64,000 nt of DNA from contig JAAXVL010000005.1 in NCBI GenBank assembly GCA_013335535.1, positions 1-64,000 on the forward strand. Direction: 5' to 3'. Both the position numbers and the translations under genes were made by a program. Shown here piece after piece: positions 37,643 to 47,238 of the stretch. Position 1 is the stretch's first letter; every line of letters starts with the position of its first letter. Source of the DNA: Azonexaceae bacterium. Its GTDB lineage: Bacteria > Pseudomonadota > Gammaproteobacteria > Burkholderiales > Rhodocyclaceae. The notes under the pieces are model-generated. The model was not told the origin of the DNA. It was given only the letters and a program-made list of their open reading frames with translations, and searched no databases.

Positions 37643-38926
37643 TTAAATCATGCCCAGCCGCTGCGGCAACCAGAGCGACAACGCCGGCCAGTAAGTCACC
37701 ACAATGAGGAAACCGAGCATTGAAAGCAGCCACGGCCAAACGGCTATAGTCAGTTCCGTGATACCCATTTTCGTAATACCTGATGCCACATAAAGGTTAA
37801 GCCCGACCGGAGGGTGGCACATACCGACTTCCATGTTCACCACCATGATGATGCCGAAATGCACCGGATCGATACCCAGCTTGATGGCGACAGGGAACAG
37901 GATGGGCGCAAAGATCAGCACGATGGACGACGGCTCCATGAAATTGCCAGCCAGCAGCAGCAACACGTTGCACATCAGCAGGAAGGTTATCACCCCCAGC
38001 CCATTGCCCATCATCCAGTCAGCCAAGGACTGCGGAATATTCTCGTTGGTCATGATGAACGAGAACAACACGGCATTGGTGATGATGTAGAGCAACATCG
38101 CCGACATGTTGGCCGAGTTCAACAGCACCTTTGGCACATCCTTCAGCCCCAGATCCTTGTAAATGAAAACGGCACATATAAAAGCGTAGACCGCAGACAT
38201 CGCTGCCGCTTCGGTCGGTGTAAAGATGCCGGTATAGATACCCCCCATCACAACAACGATCAACAGCAACCCCCAGACCGAAGCACGGAATGCCTTCCAA
38301 CGCTCGCCCCAAGTCGCCTTCGGCTGACGCGGATAGTCAAACTTCTTGGCCCGATACCAGGTAACACCACCCAGCGTCGCCGCCAGCGCCAAGCCCGGAA
38401 TTACGCCGGCCATGAACAATGCACCGACCGAGGTATTGGTTGCCACCGAATACATCACCATGACGATAGACGGTGGAATCAGGATACCCAACGCTCCGGA
38501 CGTCGCGATCACACCGGCCCCAAATTTGTTCGGAAAACCCGCCTTCACCATCGCCGGCAGCAAAATGGAACCAATTGCCACAACCGTCGCCGGACTGGAC
38601 CCGGACACCGCCGCAAACAAGGCGCAGGCCAGCACCCCAGCAAGACCGAGACCGCCGTACCAGTGACCAACCATCGACGTGGCGAAATTAATCATTCGTT
38701 TCGCCACCCCGCCGTGAGTCAGGAAGTTACCGGCAAGGATGAAGAAGGGGATGGCCATGATCTCGAACTTTTCGATGCCGGTAAACAGCTTGAGTGCAAC
38801 TGATTCAAGCGGTACTTCAGTCATCGTAAACAGGAAGGTCAGCACCGTCAGGCCCAGCGAAATCGAGATCGGCATACCGGACAGCATGAGCACGGCCAAC
38901 AGGCCGAAGATCACCAGAGCGTTCAT
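37643..38926 (-). CDS. dctM: TRAP dicarboxylate transporter, large permease DctM
   Basis: A 427-residue inner-membrane protein with about 12 helices. LMLSGMPISISLG, GSILLPAMVKAGF and CHPPVGLNLYVASGI are typical of DctM. It is the ion-coupled translocation subunit for C4-dicarboxylates such as succinate, fumarate and malate. It overlaps dctQ by 4 bases. Confidence 0.95.
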   Translation of the reverse strand: MNALVIFGLLAVLMLSGMPISISLGLTVLTFLFTMTEVPLESVALKLFTGIEKFEIMAIPFFILAGNFLTHGGVAKRMINFATSMVGHWYGGLGLAGVLACALFAAVSGSSPATVVAIGSILLPAMVKAGFPNKFGAGVIATSGALGILIPPSIVMVMYSVATNTSVGALFMAGVIPGLALAATLGGVTWYRAKKFDYPRQPKATWGERWKAFRASVWGLLLIVVVMGGIYTGIFTPTEAAAMSAVYAFICAVFIYKDLGLKDVPKVLLNSANMSAMLLYIITNAVLFSFIMTNENIPQSLADWMMGNGLGVITFLLMCNVLLLLAGNFMEPSSIVLIFAPILFPVAIKLGIDPVHFGIIMVVNMEVGMCHPPVGLNLYVASGITKMGITELTIAVWPWLLSMLGFLIVVTYWPALSLWLPQRLGMI

Positions 38927-39702
38927 TGCTGGCCTCCGTTGTCGTTTTCGTTACGACGTTCAGCAGCGCGACGCTCGTTTTCTTGCGTGCTGCTTTCGCC
39001 ACGCCGACGATCCGCACCCGAGCGGCGCTCACCAATCATCGGGTGCTTGAGGTCATGCATGTGCAGGTTGTCATCCATGCCATAGAGATTGACATCGACC
39101 GGCGGCGTCTCATCTTCCAGCCCATCAACGTGTCCATGATCATGGTGCGGCAGTTCGCCGGTACGAATGAACCCGATGCAAACCTGCAGGAAACGGAAGC
39201 ACATCAGCGAAGAACCAAGCGGGATGGCGCTGTAAACCATCCATGTCGGCCATTCGAGATCAGGCGTCGTCGGACCTTCGTAGTTGTCGCCGGTATCGAT
39301 ACCAAGGAACTGGAAGATGGCGTAGTGCGCGCCGTTTTCCCAGACAAAATGGGCGCCCAGCGTCGCTACGATGCCAGTAAACAAAGCCCCGGACAGCAGT
39401 CCAAAAACAATAGCCTTACCCCGCGTGCTGTCGTCGAGGCGGTTGATCAGCACATCGACTCCGACGTGGATGCCCGTACGCACCCCATAGGCAGCACCGA
39501 ACTTGGCCATCCAGACGAACATGATGATGCACAGTTCCTGGGCCCAGCCGAAATTGAGTGTCAGCAACCAGTCCTGCAGGCCGGGAATATCCACCCCGGC
39601 CAGATAGCGGTGCATGACAGAGACAAAAATAATAAGTGTGGCCGCCCCCATCAGGAAGGTAACCAGCAACTCTTCAAGGTGATTCAACGCCTTGTTGATC
39701 AT
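38923..39702 (-). CDS. dctQ: TRAP dicarboxylate transporter, small permease DctQ
   Basis: A 259-residue subunit with four membrane helices in the first 190 residues. It is longer than the usual 160-220 residues because of a hydrophilic C-terminal extension of about 70 residues rich in Arg, Asp, His and Glu (GERRSGADRRRGESS). The role of this tail is unknown. It lies 59 bases downstream of dctP, with a hairpin between. Confidence 0.92.
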   Translation of the reverse strand: MINKALNHLEELLVTFLMGAATLIIFVSVMHRYLAGVDIPGLQDWLLTLNFGWAQELCIIMFVWMAKFGAAYGVRTGIHVGVDVLINRLDDSTRGKAIVFGLLSGALFTGIVATLGAHFVWENGAHYAIFQFLGIDTGDNYEGPTTPDLEWPTWMVYSAIPLGSSLMCFRFLQVCIGFIRTGELPHHDHGHVDGLEDETPPVDVNLYGMDDNLHMHDLKHPMIGERRSGADRRRGESSTQENERRAAERRNENDNGGQQ

Positions 39703-39721
39703 GACGAGCTCCCCCGTTTTG

Positions 39722-39745
39722 ACGTGGAGGCCGCAGCCCCCACGT
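39722..39745 (-). other. Hairpin between dctP and dctQ
   Basis: ACGTGGAGGC and GCCCCCACGT form a 10-base stem with one mismatch and a CGCA loop. There is no T tract, so it is more likely an mRNA-stabilising or partial-termination hairpin. Such elements often let a transporter's binding protein be made in excess of its permeases. Confidence 0.5.
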
Positions 39746-39761
39746 ACCTGTTACGAAGTGG

Positions 39762-40766
39762 CTAGAGGCTATCCGGCTTGAAACCGGTGTCCCTGTAAAC
39801 AGCTTGGATCACTTCCTTGCCAACCCGACCTTCCATCTTCTGATGGACCGGCACCAGCGCCTTCTTGAATGCCAGGCGCTCTTCCTTGGTCGGGGTATAG
39901 ACGATGGTCTTGCCGCTCTTTTTCACGGCATCCAGTGCGCCGTCGTTCTCGACCTTGGCGATCTGGTTGGCGTAACGGGTTGCCTGCTCCATGGCATCCT
40001 CCAGTTGAGCCCGAACATCAGCCGGCAAGCCATCCCAGAACTTCTTGTTAACAATGACCGCGTAGCCCAGATAGCCGTGATCGGTCAGTGTCAGATGCTT
40101 CTGCACTTCATGCATCTTCTGGGTATAGAGATTCGAAATAGGGTTCTCGGTACCATCGACCACGCCAGTCTGCAGCGCCTGATAGACCTCAGAGAAAGCC
40201 ATTACCTGAGGCAAACCGCCCAGTGCCCGGATCTCTTCCTCGAGCACCTTGGACGACTGTATCCGTAGCTTCTTGCCCTTGAGGTCAGCCGGCGTCTTGA
40301 TCGGTGTATTCAGAGAGAAGGACTTGAAACCATTGTCCCAGTAGCCCAGACCACGAATTCCCTTGGGCTCCAGCTTGGCCAGCAACTGCTTGCCGACCGG
40401 GCCGTTGGTCACTTTGCGCAAGGCATCGTAGTCACTGAAAATGAACGGCAGATCAAAAACCTCGAACTCCTTGACGCCGAGCGGACCAAACTTGGCAAGC
40501 GATGGAGCCAGCATCTGAACAGCGCCCAGTTGCAGCGCTTCCATTTCTTCCTTGTCCTTGTAGAGCGTCGAGTTGGCGTAAACCTCAACCTTGACCTTGC
40601 CCTTGGTCAGCTCGCTGGCTTTCTTGGCGAACATTTCCGCCGCCTTGCCCTTCGGCGTATCGGCGGCCACCACATGACTGAACTTGATGACGATGGGGGC
40701 TTGGGCATAGGCAGCCAGCGACAGCGCGCCGGCAAACAAGGCAACCAATAGTTTGGATACTTTCAT
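39762..40766 (-). CDS. dctP: TRAP dicarboxylate-binding protein DctP
   Basis: A 334-residue periplasmic receptor with a signal peptide (KVSKLLVALFAGALSLAAYAQA). The core shows IVIKFSHVVAADTPKGKAAE, and GLGYWDNGFKSFS contains the region of the conserved substrate-binding Arg. The ATG at 40766 follows GGAGGAG; the frame runs on upstream without support. It heads the dctPQM operon. Confidence 0.95.
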   Translation of the reverse strand: MKVSKLLVALFAGALSLAAYAQAPIVIKFSHVVAADTPKGKAAEMFAKKASELTKGKVKVEVYANSTLYKDKEEMEALQLGAVQMLAPSLAKFGPLGVKEFEVFDLPFIFSDYDALRKVTNGPVGKQLLAKLEPKGIRGLGYWDNGFKSFSLNTPIKTPADLKGKKLRIQSSKVLEEEIRALGGLPQVMAFSEVYQALQTGVVDGTENPISNLYTQKMHEVQKHLTLTDHGYLGYAVIVNKKFWDGLPADVRAQLEDAMEQATRYANQIAKVENDGALDAVKKSGKTIVYTPTKEERLAFKKALVPVHQKMEGRVGKEVIQAVYRDTGFKPDSL

Positions 40767-40848
40767 TGTTGTCTCCTCCAGATGTGGAATAGCGAAATCA
40801 ATAAATTTCGGCTGAGTAAAAGTATTACGAAATACATAACTGCCGCGT

Positions 40849-40864
40849 ATTGTGGTTTTCCACA
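40849..40864. promoter_or_regulatory. Candidate DctR site upstream of dctP
   Basis: TGTGG and CCACA around TTTT, about 83-98 bases upstream of the dctP ATG. Read along the gene it is TGTGGAAAACCACAAT, matching 14 of 16 bases of the site at 42378-42393 upstream of dctA. The FixJ-type regulator encoded nearby is the obvious candidate binder. Confidence 0.55.
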
Positions 40865-40880
40865 TAGCGATTACCCATAA

Positions 40881-40909
40881 AAAAACCGCCGGACCAGCCG
40901 GCGGTTTTT
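40881..40909 (-). terminator. Terminator after dctA
   Basis: AAAAACCGCCGG and CCGGCGGTTTTT form a perfect 12-base stem with a 5-base loop, with a T run on the minus strand. It lies 18 bases past the dctA stop. Confidence 0.85.
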
Positions 40910-40926
40910 GGCAACGATAATTGCAA

Positions 40927-42276
40927 TCAGTGATGCTCGACAATCGGACGAGGAGAATGGGGAATGATCACCTCAGGCGCGTCATCAAGAACCAGTTCAG
41001 GATTATCTGCCTCGTCGGGGGTTTCGTCGTTAAGGACAGCGTTCATTCGTTTGGTATCGAGCGCATTGCACCACTTCGCGACCACCAACGTGGCAACGCT
41101 GTTACCGATGAAGTTGGTTAAAGCACGGGCTTCGGACATGAAACGGTCAATCCCAAGAATCAGCGCCAAGCCGGCCACCGGCACCGTACCCACGGCCGAC
41201 AGCGTCGCTGCCAGCACAATGAAGCCACTGCCAGTCACCCCAGCAGCACCTTTCGACGTCAGCAGCAGAATGACCAGCAGCGTAATTTGTTGCCCGATAT
41301 CCATTGGCGTATTGGTCGCTTGAGCGATAAACACCGCAGCCATGGTCAGGTAAATCGAAGTTCCATCAAGATTGAAGGAATAACCGGTTGGCACGACCAA
41401 GCCCACCACCGACTTCTGGGCACCCGCGTTTTCCATTTTGGCCATCAGGCGTGGCAAAGCAGATTCCGAAGATGAAGTACCAAGCACAAGGAAAAGCTCC
41501 TCCTTGATGTACTTGATCAACTTGATGATCGAAAACCCGTGGGCCGCAGCGATGCTGCCCAGCACACCAAGAATGAAGATCACGCAGGTCAGGTAAAACG
41601 CACCCATCAAGCTGGCCAACTGGGTCAGACTGCCGACGCCATGTTTACCGATCGTATAGGCCATCGCCCCGAAAGCACCGATCGGAGCCACTTTCATGAT
41701 CACGCCAACGATGCCGAACAACACATGCGACAGCTTCTCGATCAACTCGAAGACAGGTTTGCCACGCTCACCGAAAGCATGCATCGCGTAGCCGAAGAGA
41801 ATGGAGAAGAAAAGCACCTGCAGCATGTCGCCCTTGGCAAACGCATCGACGACGCTGGTCGGGATGATATTCAACAGGAAATCGACCGTCGACTGCATCT
41901 TGCCCGGCTCGGCATACTTGGCTATACCTTTGGTATCGAGCGTCGAAACGTCGACATTCATGCCAACACCCGGTTGCCAGACGTTAACTACGATGAGGCC
42001 AATCACCAGTGCGATAGAACTGACCACTTCAAAATAAAGCACAGCCAGGCCACCGGTCTTGCCGACCTTCTTCATGTCTTCCATGCCGGCAATGCCAACG
42101 ACGATGGTGCAGAAGATGATCGGTGCAATGATCATCTTGATCAGTTTGATGAACCCATCGCCCAGCGGCTTCATGGCCGCACCTGTATCGGGGTAGAAGT
42201 GACCAAGCGCTACGCCGATGATGATGGCGATGATCACCTGAAAATAGAGACTCTTGAATATCGTTTTTTTGGCCAT
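40927..42276 (-). CDS. dctA: C4-dicarboxylate/H+ symporter DctA
   Basis: A 449-residue SDF/DAACS-family symporter for succinate, fumarate and malate. [23 protein letters not shown] is the family start, [13 protein letters not shown] is the re-entrant serine-rich loop, and [16 protein letters not shown] is the substrate/cation motif. I start at 42276 (MAKKTIFKS) after GGAGGAGG. A 12-base-stem terminator follows. It is divergent from dctS, with a palindromic site between them. Confidence 0.95.
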   Translation of the reverse strand: MAKKTIFKSLYFQVIIAIIIGVALGHFYPDTGAAMKPLGDGFIKLIKMIIAPIIFCTIVVGIAGMEDMKKVGKTGGLAVLYFEVVSSIALVIGLIVVNVWQPGVGMNVDVSTLDTKGIAKYAEPGKMQSTVDFLLNIIPTSVVDAFAKGDMLQVLFFSILFGYAMHAFGERGKPVFELIEKLSHVLFGIVGVIMKVAPIGAFGAMAYTIGKHGVGSLTQLASLMGAFYLTCVIFILGVLGSIAAAHGFSIIKLIKYIKEELFLVLGTSSSESALPRLMAKMENAGAQKSVVGLVVPTGYSFNLDGTSIYLTMAAVFIAQATNTPMDIGQQITLLVILLLTSKGAAGVTGSGFIVLAATLSAVGTVPVAGLALILGIDRFMSEARALTNFIGNSVATLVVAKWCNALDTKRMNAVLNDETPDEADNPELVLDDAPEVIIPHSPRPIVEHH

Positions 42277-42360
42277 GGTATTTGCCCTCCTCCTCGAATG
42301 CGCACTCCGGAAAATTCCGGAAAACGGGCGGCAGTATCTCCAACACGGCTTCGGCTGACC

Positions 42361-42393
42361 ATTGTGGATATCCGAATAGTGGAAAGCCACAAT
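42361..42393. promoter_or_regulatory. Candidate DctR site in the dctA-dctS intergenic region
   Basis: ATTGTGG (42361-42367) and CCACAAT (42387-42393) form perfect outer arms. The right part AGTGGAAAGCCACAAT (42378-42393) matches the dctP upstream site in 14 of 16 bases. It lies about 102 bases upstream of dctA and 38-70 bases upstream of dctS, so it could serve both. Confidence 0.55.
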
Positions 42394-42430
42394 CAAGCGA
42401 CACGAAAACACCTGTTGTACCATTTTGACA

Positions 42431-44416
42431 ATGACTAACCCCATTCGTATCCCGCCTGGCAGTTCGCGACGATTGCGCTGGCTGCTTGCACTGCCCAAGC
42501 TGGGCATCGTGCTGCTGCTTGTCGCCGTGCTCACCCTGATCTGGCTGCTGCACAGCAACGAAGCGGAAGAAGAGCGTTCAGCCCTGATCAAGGACGTGCT
42601 CTGGCTTGAACAGAATCTGCGTTTTCACCTCGATGGCAACGAAGAACAAATTCAGCAACTGGCGCTGGACATGGCAAATTCCTCCGGTCGCCAGAAACTG
42701 TTCAGGTTGCGCGCCGAGCACATATTGAAAAACTCGCCGGATATAGCCCAGATACTCTGGCTGGACTCCAAGCGTCAGGTAATAGATGCCCTGCCGACGG
42801 CAACCCACCCGGACAGCGAAATCGAGTCCTTTGGGCCGCCAGTAACCGCCAAGGCGTTCGAATTGGCGAGCCGACTGGGTACGCGTCAATACAGCGAACC
42901 CTTCTTTCTCGAGGGAAACCGCGCCTTCATAGAGCTGCTCGTTCCAATTTTCAACGAGCGTCGCATAACCGGCGTGCTGGCCATTCTGTACCCGCTGGAC
43001 ACGCTTCTCTCCAATCAGGTGCCATGGTGGTTTACCGAGAAATACAAAGTTGAAATTGTCGACGACAACGATCTTCAATTTGCAACGAAAACCCACATTT
43101 CCGGCAACCGCAGCCAGAGCTATGAAATCCCCTTCGACCCCCCTGGCTCAGGTCTTATATTGCGAGTAACAAACTACAACGCCCCGGACAATTCACTGCA
43201 GCGCCTTCTGGTTGCCGCCATCATCATGCTTGCCGCTGGTGTTTTCTGGAGCCTGTGGCTAGTGCGTGACCTGATGAAAAAGCGCTCTCTCGCCGAAGAT
43301 GCGCTGCGCGAAGAACACGCCTTCCGGGCTGCCATGGAGGATTCGCTGACCGTCGGGATGCGGGCGCGAGATCTGGTCGGACGCGTCATCTACGTCAACC
43401 CGGCCTTCTGCAGAATGACCGGCTTCAGCCCTGCAGAACTGGTTAACAAGGCGCCGCCCATGCCCTACTGGGCGCCAGAACAACTAGAGGAAACCTATGC
43501 CATGCACCAGACCGTGCTGGCCGGCGAAGCACCGCAGGACGGTTTCGAAATCACCTTCATGCGCAAGAACGGTGAGCGCTTCCATGCCCTGGTCTACGAA
43601 GCCAAGCTGATCGATGGCAGCGGAAGACACACTGGCTGGATGGCGTCTGTGCTTGACATTACCGAACGCAAACACGCCGAGGAGTTGGCTCGCCAGCAAC
43701 AGGAACAACTGCAATTCACTTCGCGCCTGGTCACCATGGGGGAAATGGCGTCAACACTGGCTCACGAGTTGAACCAACCACTTGCCGCCATCGCCAGCTA
43801 CAACACCGGGTGCCAGAACCTGCTGAGCAGCGGCAAGGGCACCCCGCAAGACATTCTGCCGGCTCTGGAAAAAATCGGCGTGCAAGCGCAGCGCGCAGGC
43901 AAGATCATTCGTCGTGTCCACGATTTTGTCCGGAAAAGCGAACCCAAACGCGCCCCCTGCCTTCTTGGCGAAGTGATTGAAGACTGCCTGGGTTTCGTTG
44001 AAGCCGAGGCGCGCAAGCGACATGTCCGGATTGAATGCCAGATCCCTTCGCTACCGCCCATTCCGGCGGACCGACTGATGCTTGAGCAGGTCCTTTTGAA
44101 CCTGATCAGGAATGGCATGGAAGCTATGGCCGGCAACGATGAAGCTGATCGTGTATTGCATATCGCAACCGAAGTCAGGGAGAGCGAGCTACATGTAAGT
44201 GTCAGCGACCGGGGCAGTGGCATCTCACCGGAAATCCGGGATAAATTGTTCACCGCATTTTTTACCACCAAGCCAGAGGGGATGGGCATCGGCCTGTCGA
44301 TCTGCCGCTCCATCATCGAGTTCCATCGCGGCCGATTGTGGGCTGAAGACAATCTGCAATCGCCAACGGGAAGCGGTACGATATTCATCTTCACCCTGCC
44401 TATGGAAGCCCAATGA
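42431..44416 (+). CDS. dctS: C4-dicarboxylate sensor histidine kinase (DctS-like)
   Basis: A 661-residue inner-membrane kinase. TM1 is about residues 22-40 and TM2 about 259-278, enclosing a periplasmic dicarboxylate-type sensor domain. Then come a PAS domain ([20 protein letters not shown] to DITERKHAE) and HisKA with His445 in [15 protein letters not shown], typical of FixL/DctS kinases. The HATPase has [16 protein letters not shown] and GMGIGLSIC. The ATG at 42431 is chosen; a TTG two codons earlier is possible and no clear ribosome-binding site is visible. It overlaps dctR by 4 bases. Confidence 0.9.
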   Translation: MTNPIRIPPGSSRRLRWLLALPKLGIVLLLVAVLTLIWLLHSNEAEEERSALIKDVLWLEQNLRFHLDGNEEQIQQLALDMANSSGRQKLFRLRAEHILKNSPDIAQILWLDSKRQVIDALPTATHPDSEIESFGPPVTAKAFELASRLGTRQYSEPFFLEGNRAFIELLVPIFNERRITGVLAILYPLDTLLSNQVPWWFTEKYKVEIVDDNDLQFATKTHISGNRSQSYEIPFDPPGSGLILRVTNYNAPDNSLQRLLVAAIIMLAAGVFWSLWLVRDLMKKRSLAEDALREEHAFRAAMEDSLTVGMRARDLVGRVIYVNPAFCRMTGFSPAELVNKAPPMPYWAPEQLEETYAMHQTVLAGEAPQDGFEITFMRKNGERFHALVYEAKLIDGSGRHTGWMASVLDITERKHAEELARQQQEQLQFTSRLVTMGEMASTLAHELNQPLAAIASYNTGCQNLLSSGKGTPQDILPALEKIGVQAQRAGKIIRRVHDFVRKSEPKRAPCLLGEVIEDCLGFVEAEARKRHVRIECQIPSLPPIPADRLMLEQVLLNLIRNGMEAMAGNDEADRVLHIATEVRESELHVSVSDRGSGISPEIRDKLFTAFFTTKPEGMGIGLSICRSIIEFHRGRLWAEDNLQSPTGSGTIFIFTLPMEAQ

Positions 44417-45009
44417 GCGCACCGCAAGCCCACCTGGTTGATGACGATGATGCCATCCGCGACGCCCTGGCCTGGCTCCTGACCTCGCGCGGCATTCCCT
44501 CTGCCAGCTACGATTCGGCCGAAAGCTTTCTGGCCGCCTGGACACCGGCCACCAGCGGCTGCGTGGTTCTCGACATGCGGATGACTGGCATTAGTGGCCT
44601 AGATTGCTTTGATCAATTGCTGGAAAGAAAATCAACACTGCCGGTCATTTTTCTAACCGGCCATGGTGATGTCCCGCTCGCAGTCAGCACACTCAAAAAA
44701 GGCGCTTTCGACTTCTTCGAGAAGCCGCTCAACGACAACGAATTGGCCACCCGCATCGAAGAGGCCATGGGCCTCGATGCCCGCCAGCGAGAGGCAAATG
44801 CCACGGTCGACTCGGTAAAAGCACGAATTTCCACACTGACCACCCGCGAGCGACAGATCATGGAACTCGTTCTGCTTGGCAAATTCAACAAGGTGATCGC
44901 CGACGAGTTGAATATCAGCATGCGCACCGTCGAGGTGCATCGGGCTAACCTTTTCGACAAAATGAAGGTAAAAACCGCTGTTGAACTAGCCAATCTACTT
45001 AAACCCTGA
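44413..45009 (+). CDS. dctR: FixJ-family response regulator (DctR-like)
   Basis: A 198-residue regulator. The receiver domain has an acidic pocket (LVDDDDAIRD), phospho-acceptor Asp54 (VVLDMRMTGISG) and Lys in FFEKPL. The LuxR-type helix-turn-helix reads LTTRERQIMELV ... ISMRTVEVHRANLFDKM. With DctS it resembles the Rhodobacter capsulatus DctSR pair that controls dctPQM, rather than the NtrC-type DctD of rhizobia. Sites matching each other occur upstream of dctP and dctA. Confidence 0.92.
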   Translation: MSAPQAHLVDDDDAIRDALAWLLTSRGIPSASYDSAESFLAAWTPATSGCVVLDMRMTGISGLDCFDQLLERKSTLPVIFLTGHGDVPLAVSTLKKGAFDFFEKPLNDNELATRIEEAMGLDARQREANATVDSVKARISTLTTRERQIMELVLLGKFNKVIADELNISMRTVEVHRANLFDKMKVKTAVELANLLKP

Positions 45010-45117
45010 CAGCGATGCTTCCCTAGCGCTTCTTTTTTCGCTAGCATCACGCAACATTCACGTCGCCACTCCGGCGCAAACCTTACCCATTCGTTTTACC
45101 CATCCCATGAGGCAACC

Positions 45118-45444
45118 ATGAGCGAGCACATCCATTACGTAACCGACGACACATTTGAAGCGGAAGTGCTGCAATCGCAGCAGCCCGTTCTCGTCGACTA
45201 CTGGGCAGAATGGTGCGGCCCCTGCAAAATGATCGCTCCGATCCTCGACGAAGTCGCCACCGAATATGCCGGCAAGCTCAAGGTCGCCAAGGTCAACATT
45301 GATGACAACCAGGGCACTCCGGCCAAGTATGGCATCCGTGGCATTCCGACCCTGATGATCTTCAAGAACGGTAACATCGAAGCAACCAAGGTTGGCGCAC
45401 TGTCCAAGTCGCAGCTCGCTGCCTTTATTGACAGCAATCTGTAA
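45118..45444 (+). CDS. trxA: Thioredoxin
   Basis: A 108-residue thioredoxin with the redox pair Cys33 and Cys36 ([13 protein letters not shown]) and the cis-Pro motif [12 protein letters not shown]. It reduces cytoplasmic disulfides. GAGG lies upstream of the ATG. A perfect hairpin follows the gene, then rho, the usual trxA-rho order. Confidence 0.97.
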   Translation: MSEHIHYVTDDTFEAEVLQSQQPVLVDYWAEWCGPCKMIAPILDEVATEYAGKLKVAKVNIDDNQGTPAKYGIRGIPTLMIFKNGNIEATKVGALSKSQLAAFIDSNL

Positions 45445-45461
45445 TCTCCGTAGTCTCCCGC

Positions 45462-45488
45462 CCTGAAGGTGCGTCCTGCACCTTCAGG
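45462..45488 (+). terminator. Hairpin downstream of trxA
   Basis: CCTGAAGGTGC and GCACCTTCAGG form a perfect 11-base stem with a 5-base loop. There is no T tract, so termination may depend on Rho or the hairpin may only protect the 3' end. Confidence 0.5.
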
Positions 45489-45605
45489 CAGATGCTACCG
45501 GCCAAGCGCCCACGCATCACTCCCCACCCAAAAGCTTCCAAGCTCTTGCGCCCCGGTTTCGGGCAGCAGCCCGGCCCATAATTTACTGGCGCCACACACT
45601 CCTAC

Positions 45606-46865
45606 ATGCAACTTTCCGAACTAAAAACACTACACGTCAGCAAACTGCTGGACATGGCCACCGAGCTGGCCATCGAAAACGCCAACCGCATGCGCAAGAT
45701 GGAGTTGATCTACGCCATCCTCAAGGCCAAGGCAAAGAATGGCGACACCATTTATGGGGATGGCACACTGGAAGTCTTGTCCGACGGCTTCGGCTTCCTC
45801 CGTTCATCCGACACGTCCTACCTGGCCAACCCGGATGACATATACGTCTCCCCGTCGCAAGTCCGCCGCTTCAACCTGCGTACCGGCGACACTGTCGAAG
45901 GCGAGATCCGCACGCCGAAGGAAGGCGAACGCTACGTCGCCTTGACCAAGCTCGAGTCGATCAATGGCTTCCCGCCGGAAGCCAACAAGAACAAGATCAT
46001 GTTCGAGAACCTGACGCCGCTGCATCCGACGCGTCACATGAAACTCGAACGCGACATCAAGTCCGAAGAAAACATCACCAGCCGCGTCATCGACATGATC
46101 GCCCCGATCGGCTGCGGCCAGCGCGGACTGCTCGTCGCCCCGCCGAAGACTGGCAAGACCGTGATGCTGCAGAACATCGCTCACGCCATCACGGCCAACC
46201 ATCCGGATGTCGTGCTCATCGTCCTGCTCATCGACGAGCGCCCGGAAGAAGTCACCGAAATGACCCGCACCGTCAAGGGCGAGGTCGTTGCCTCGACCTT
46301 CGACGAACCGGCTACCCGCCACGTTGCGGTCGCCGAAATGGTCATCGAAAAGGCCAAGCGCCTGGTCGAACACAAGAAGGATGTCGTGATCCTGCTCGAC
46401 TCGATCACTCGCCTGGCCCGTGCCTACAACACGGTACAACCAGCTTCCGGCAAGGTCCTGACGGGCGGCGTCGATGCCAACGCCCTGCAGAAGCCCAAGC
46501 GGTTCTTCGGTGCCGCACGTAACATTGAGGAAGGCGGCTCGCTGACCATCCTCGCTACCGCCCTGATCGACACCGGTTCGCGCATGGACGAAGTGATCTA
46601 CGAAGAATTCAAGGGCACAGGCAACTCGGAAATCCACCTCGACCGTCGCATGGCCGAGAAGCGCATGTACCCGGCAGTCAACGTCAACCGCTCGGGCACC
46701 CGCCGCGAAGAACTACTGCTCAAGCCGGACGTTCTGCAGAAAATGTGGGTCCTGCGCAAGCTCTGCTACCCGATGGACGATCTCGAAGCAATGGAATTCC
46801 TGCTCGACAAGGTCAAGTCCACCAAGGGCAATCAGGAGTTTTTTGACGCCATGCGCCGCGGCTAA
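45606..46865 (+). CDS. rho: Transcription termination factor Rho
   Basis: A 419-residue hexameric RNA helicase. It has the N-terminal Rho domain, RNA-binding cold-shock domain ([14 protein letters not shown]), Walker A ([12 protein letters not shown]), Walker B ([13 protein letters not shown]), the Q/R-loop region ([20 protein letters not shown]) and normal length. Confidence 0.98.
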   Translation: MQLSELKTLHVSKLLDMATELAIENANRMRKMELIYAILKAKAKNGDTIYGDGTLEVLSDGFGFLRSSDTSYLANPDDIYVSPSQVRRFNLRTGDTVEGEIRTPKEGERYVALTKLESINGFPPEANKNKIMFENLTPLHPTRHMKLERDIKSEENITSRVIDMIAPIGCGQRGLLVAPPKTGKTVMLQNIAHAITANHPDVVLIVLLIDERPEEVTEMTRTVKGEVVASTFDEPATRHVAVAEMVIEKAKRLVEHKKDVVILLDSITRLARAYNTVQPASGKVLTGGVDANALQKPKRFFGAARNIEEGGSLTILATALIDTGSRMDEVIYEEFKGTGNSEIHLDRRMAEKRMYPAVNVNRSGTRREELLLKPDVLQKMWVLRKLCYPMDDLEAMEFLLDKVKSTKGNQEFFDAMRRG

Positions 46866-46956
46866 TAATAAATATTGCAACCCGGTGATTATTCAACGAT
46901 AATCTCCGGCTTACCAGATCGGCCACATCCGCCGGTCGCTAGATTAAGGACTAAAG

Positions 46957-47178
46957 ATGAAAGCCAATATCCATCCCGATTACAACGAAATTCAGGTGAC
47001 CTGCTCCTGTGGCAGCACCTTCACGACCAAATCGACCATGAAGAAAGCCCTTCATGTTGAAGTTTGCTCGCTCTGCCACCCGTTCTATACCGGCAAGCAG
47101 AAGATCGTTGACACCGCTGGTCGTGTCGAACGCTTCAACCAGAAATTCGGCGCCATGCGCGGTAAGGCCGCTGCCTGA
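46957..47178 (+). CDS. rpmE: Ribosomal protein L31, zinc-binding form
   Basis: A 73-residue protein of the 50S subunit. Cys16, Cys18, Cys37 and Cys40 form the zinc ribbon of the C+ type. AGGA lies upstream of the ATG and a strong terminator follows. Confidence 0.97.
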   Translation: MKANIHPDYNEIQVTCSCGSTFTTKSTMKKALHVEVCSLCHPFYTGKQKIVDTAGRVERFNQKFGAMRGKAAA

Positions 47179-47198
47179 CCAGCCCGAATTACGCTATA

Positions 47199-47225
47199 AA
47201 AGGCAGCCTTACGGCTGCCTTTTTC
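47199..47225 (+). terminator. Terminator after rpmE
   Basis: AAGGCAGCC and GGCTGCCTT form a stem with a TTAC loop, followed by TTTTT. It ends 14 bases before the next ATG. Confidence 0.85.
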
Positions 47226-47238
47226 ATTTCTGGCCGAC

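Noticed and set aside
37814..38803. A 329-codon plus-strand frame opposite dctM
   Set aside because: Rich in His, Gln and Arg with no motif; DctM on the other strand is unambiguous.
40767..40943. N-terminal extension of dctP
   Set aside because: It runs through the promoter, palindromic site and terminator; a strong ribosome-binding site and signal peptide fix the start at 40766.
42277..42430. Sigma-54 promoter for dctA
   Set aside because: I looked for GG-N10-GC with the TGGCAC/TTGC context and found no convincing match; the regulator is FixJ-type, not NtrC-type.
42277..42591. N-terminal extension of dctA
   Set aside because: It overlaps the divergent dctS gene and lacks membrane character; GGAGGAGG fixes the start at 42276.
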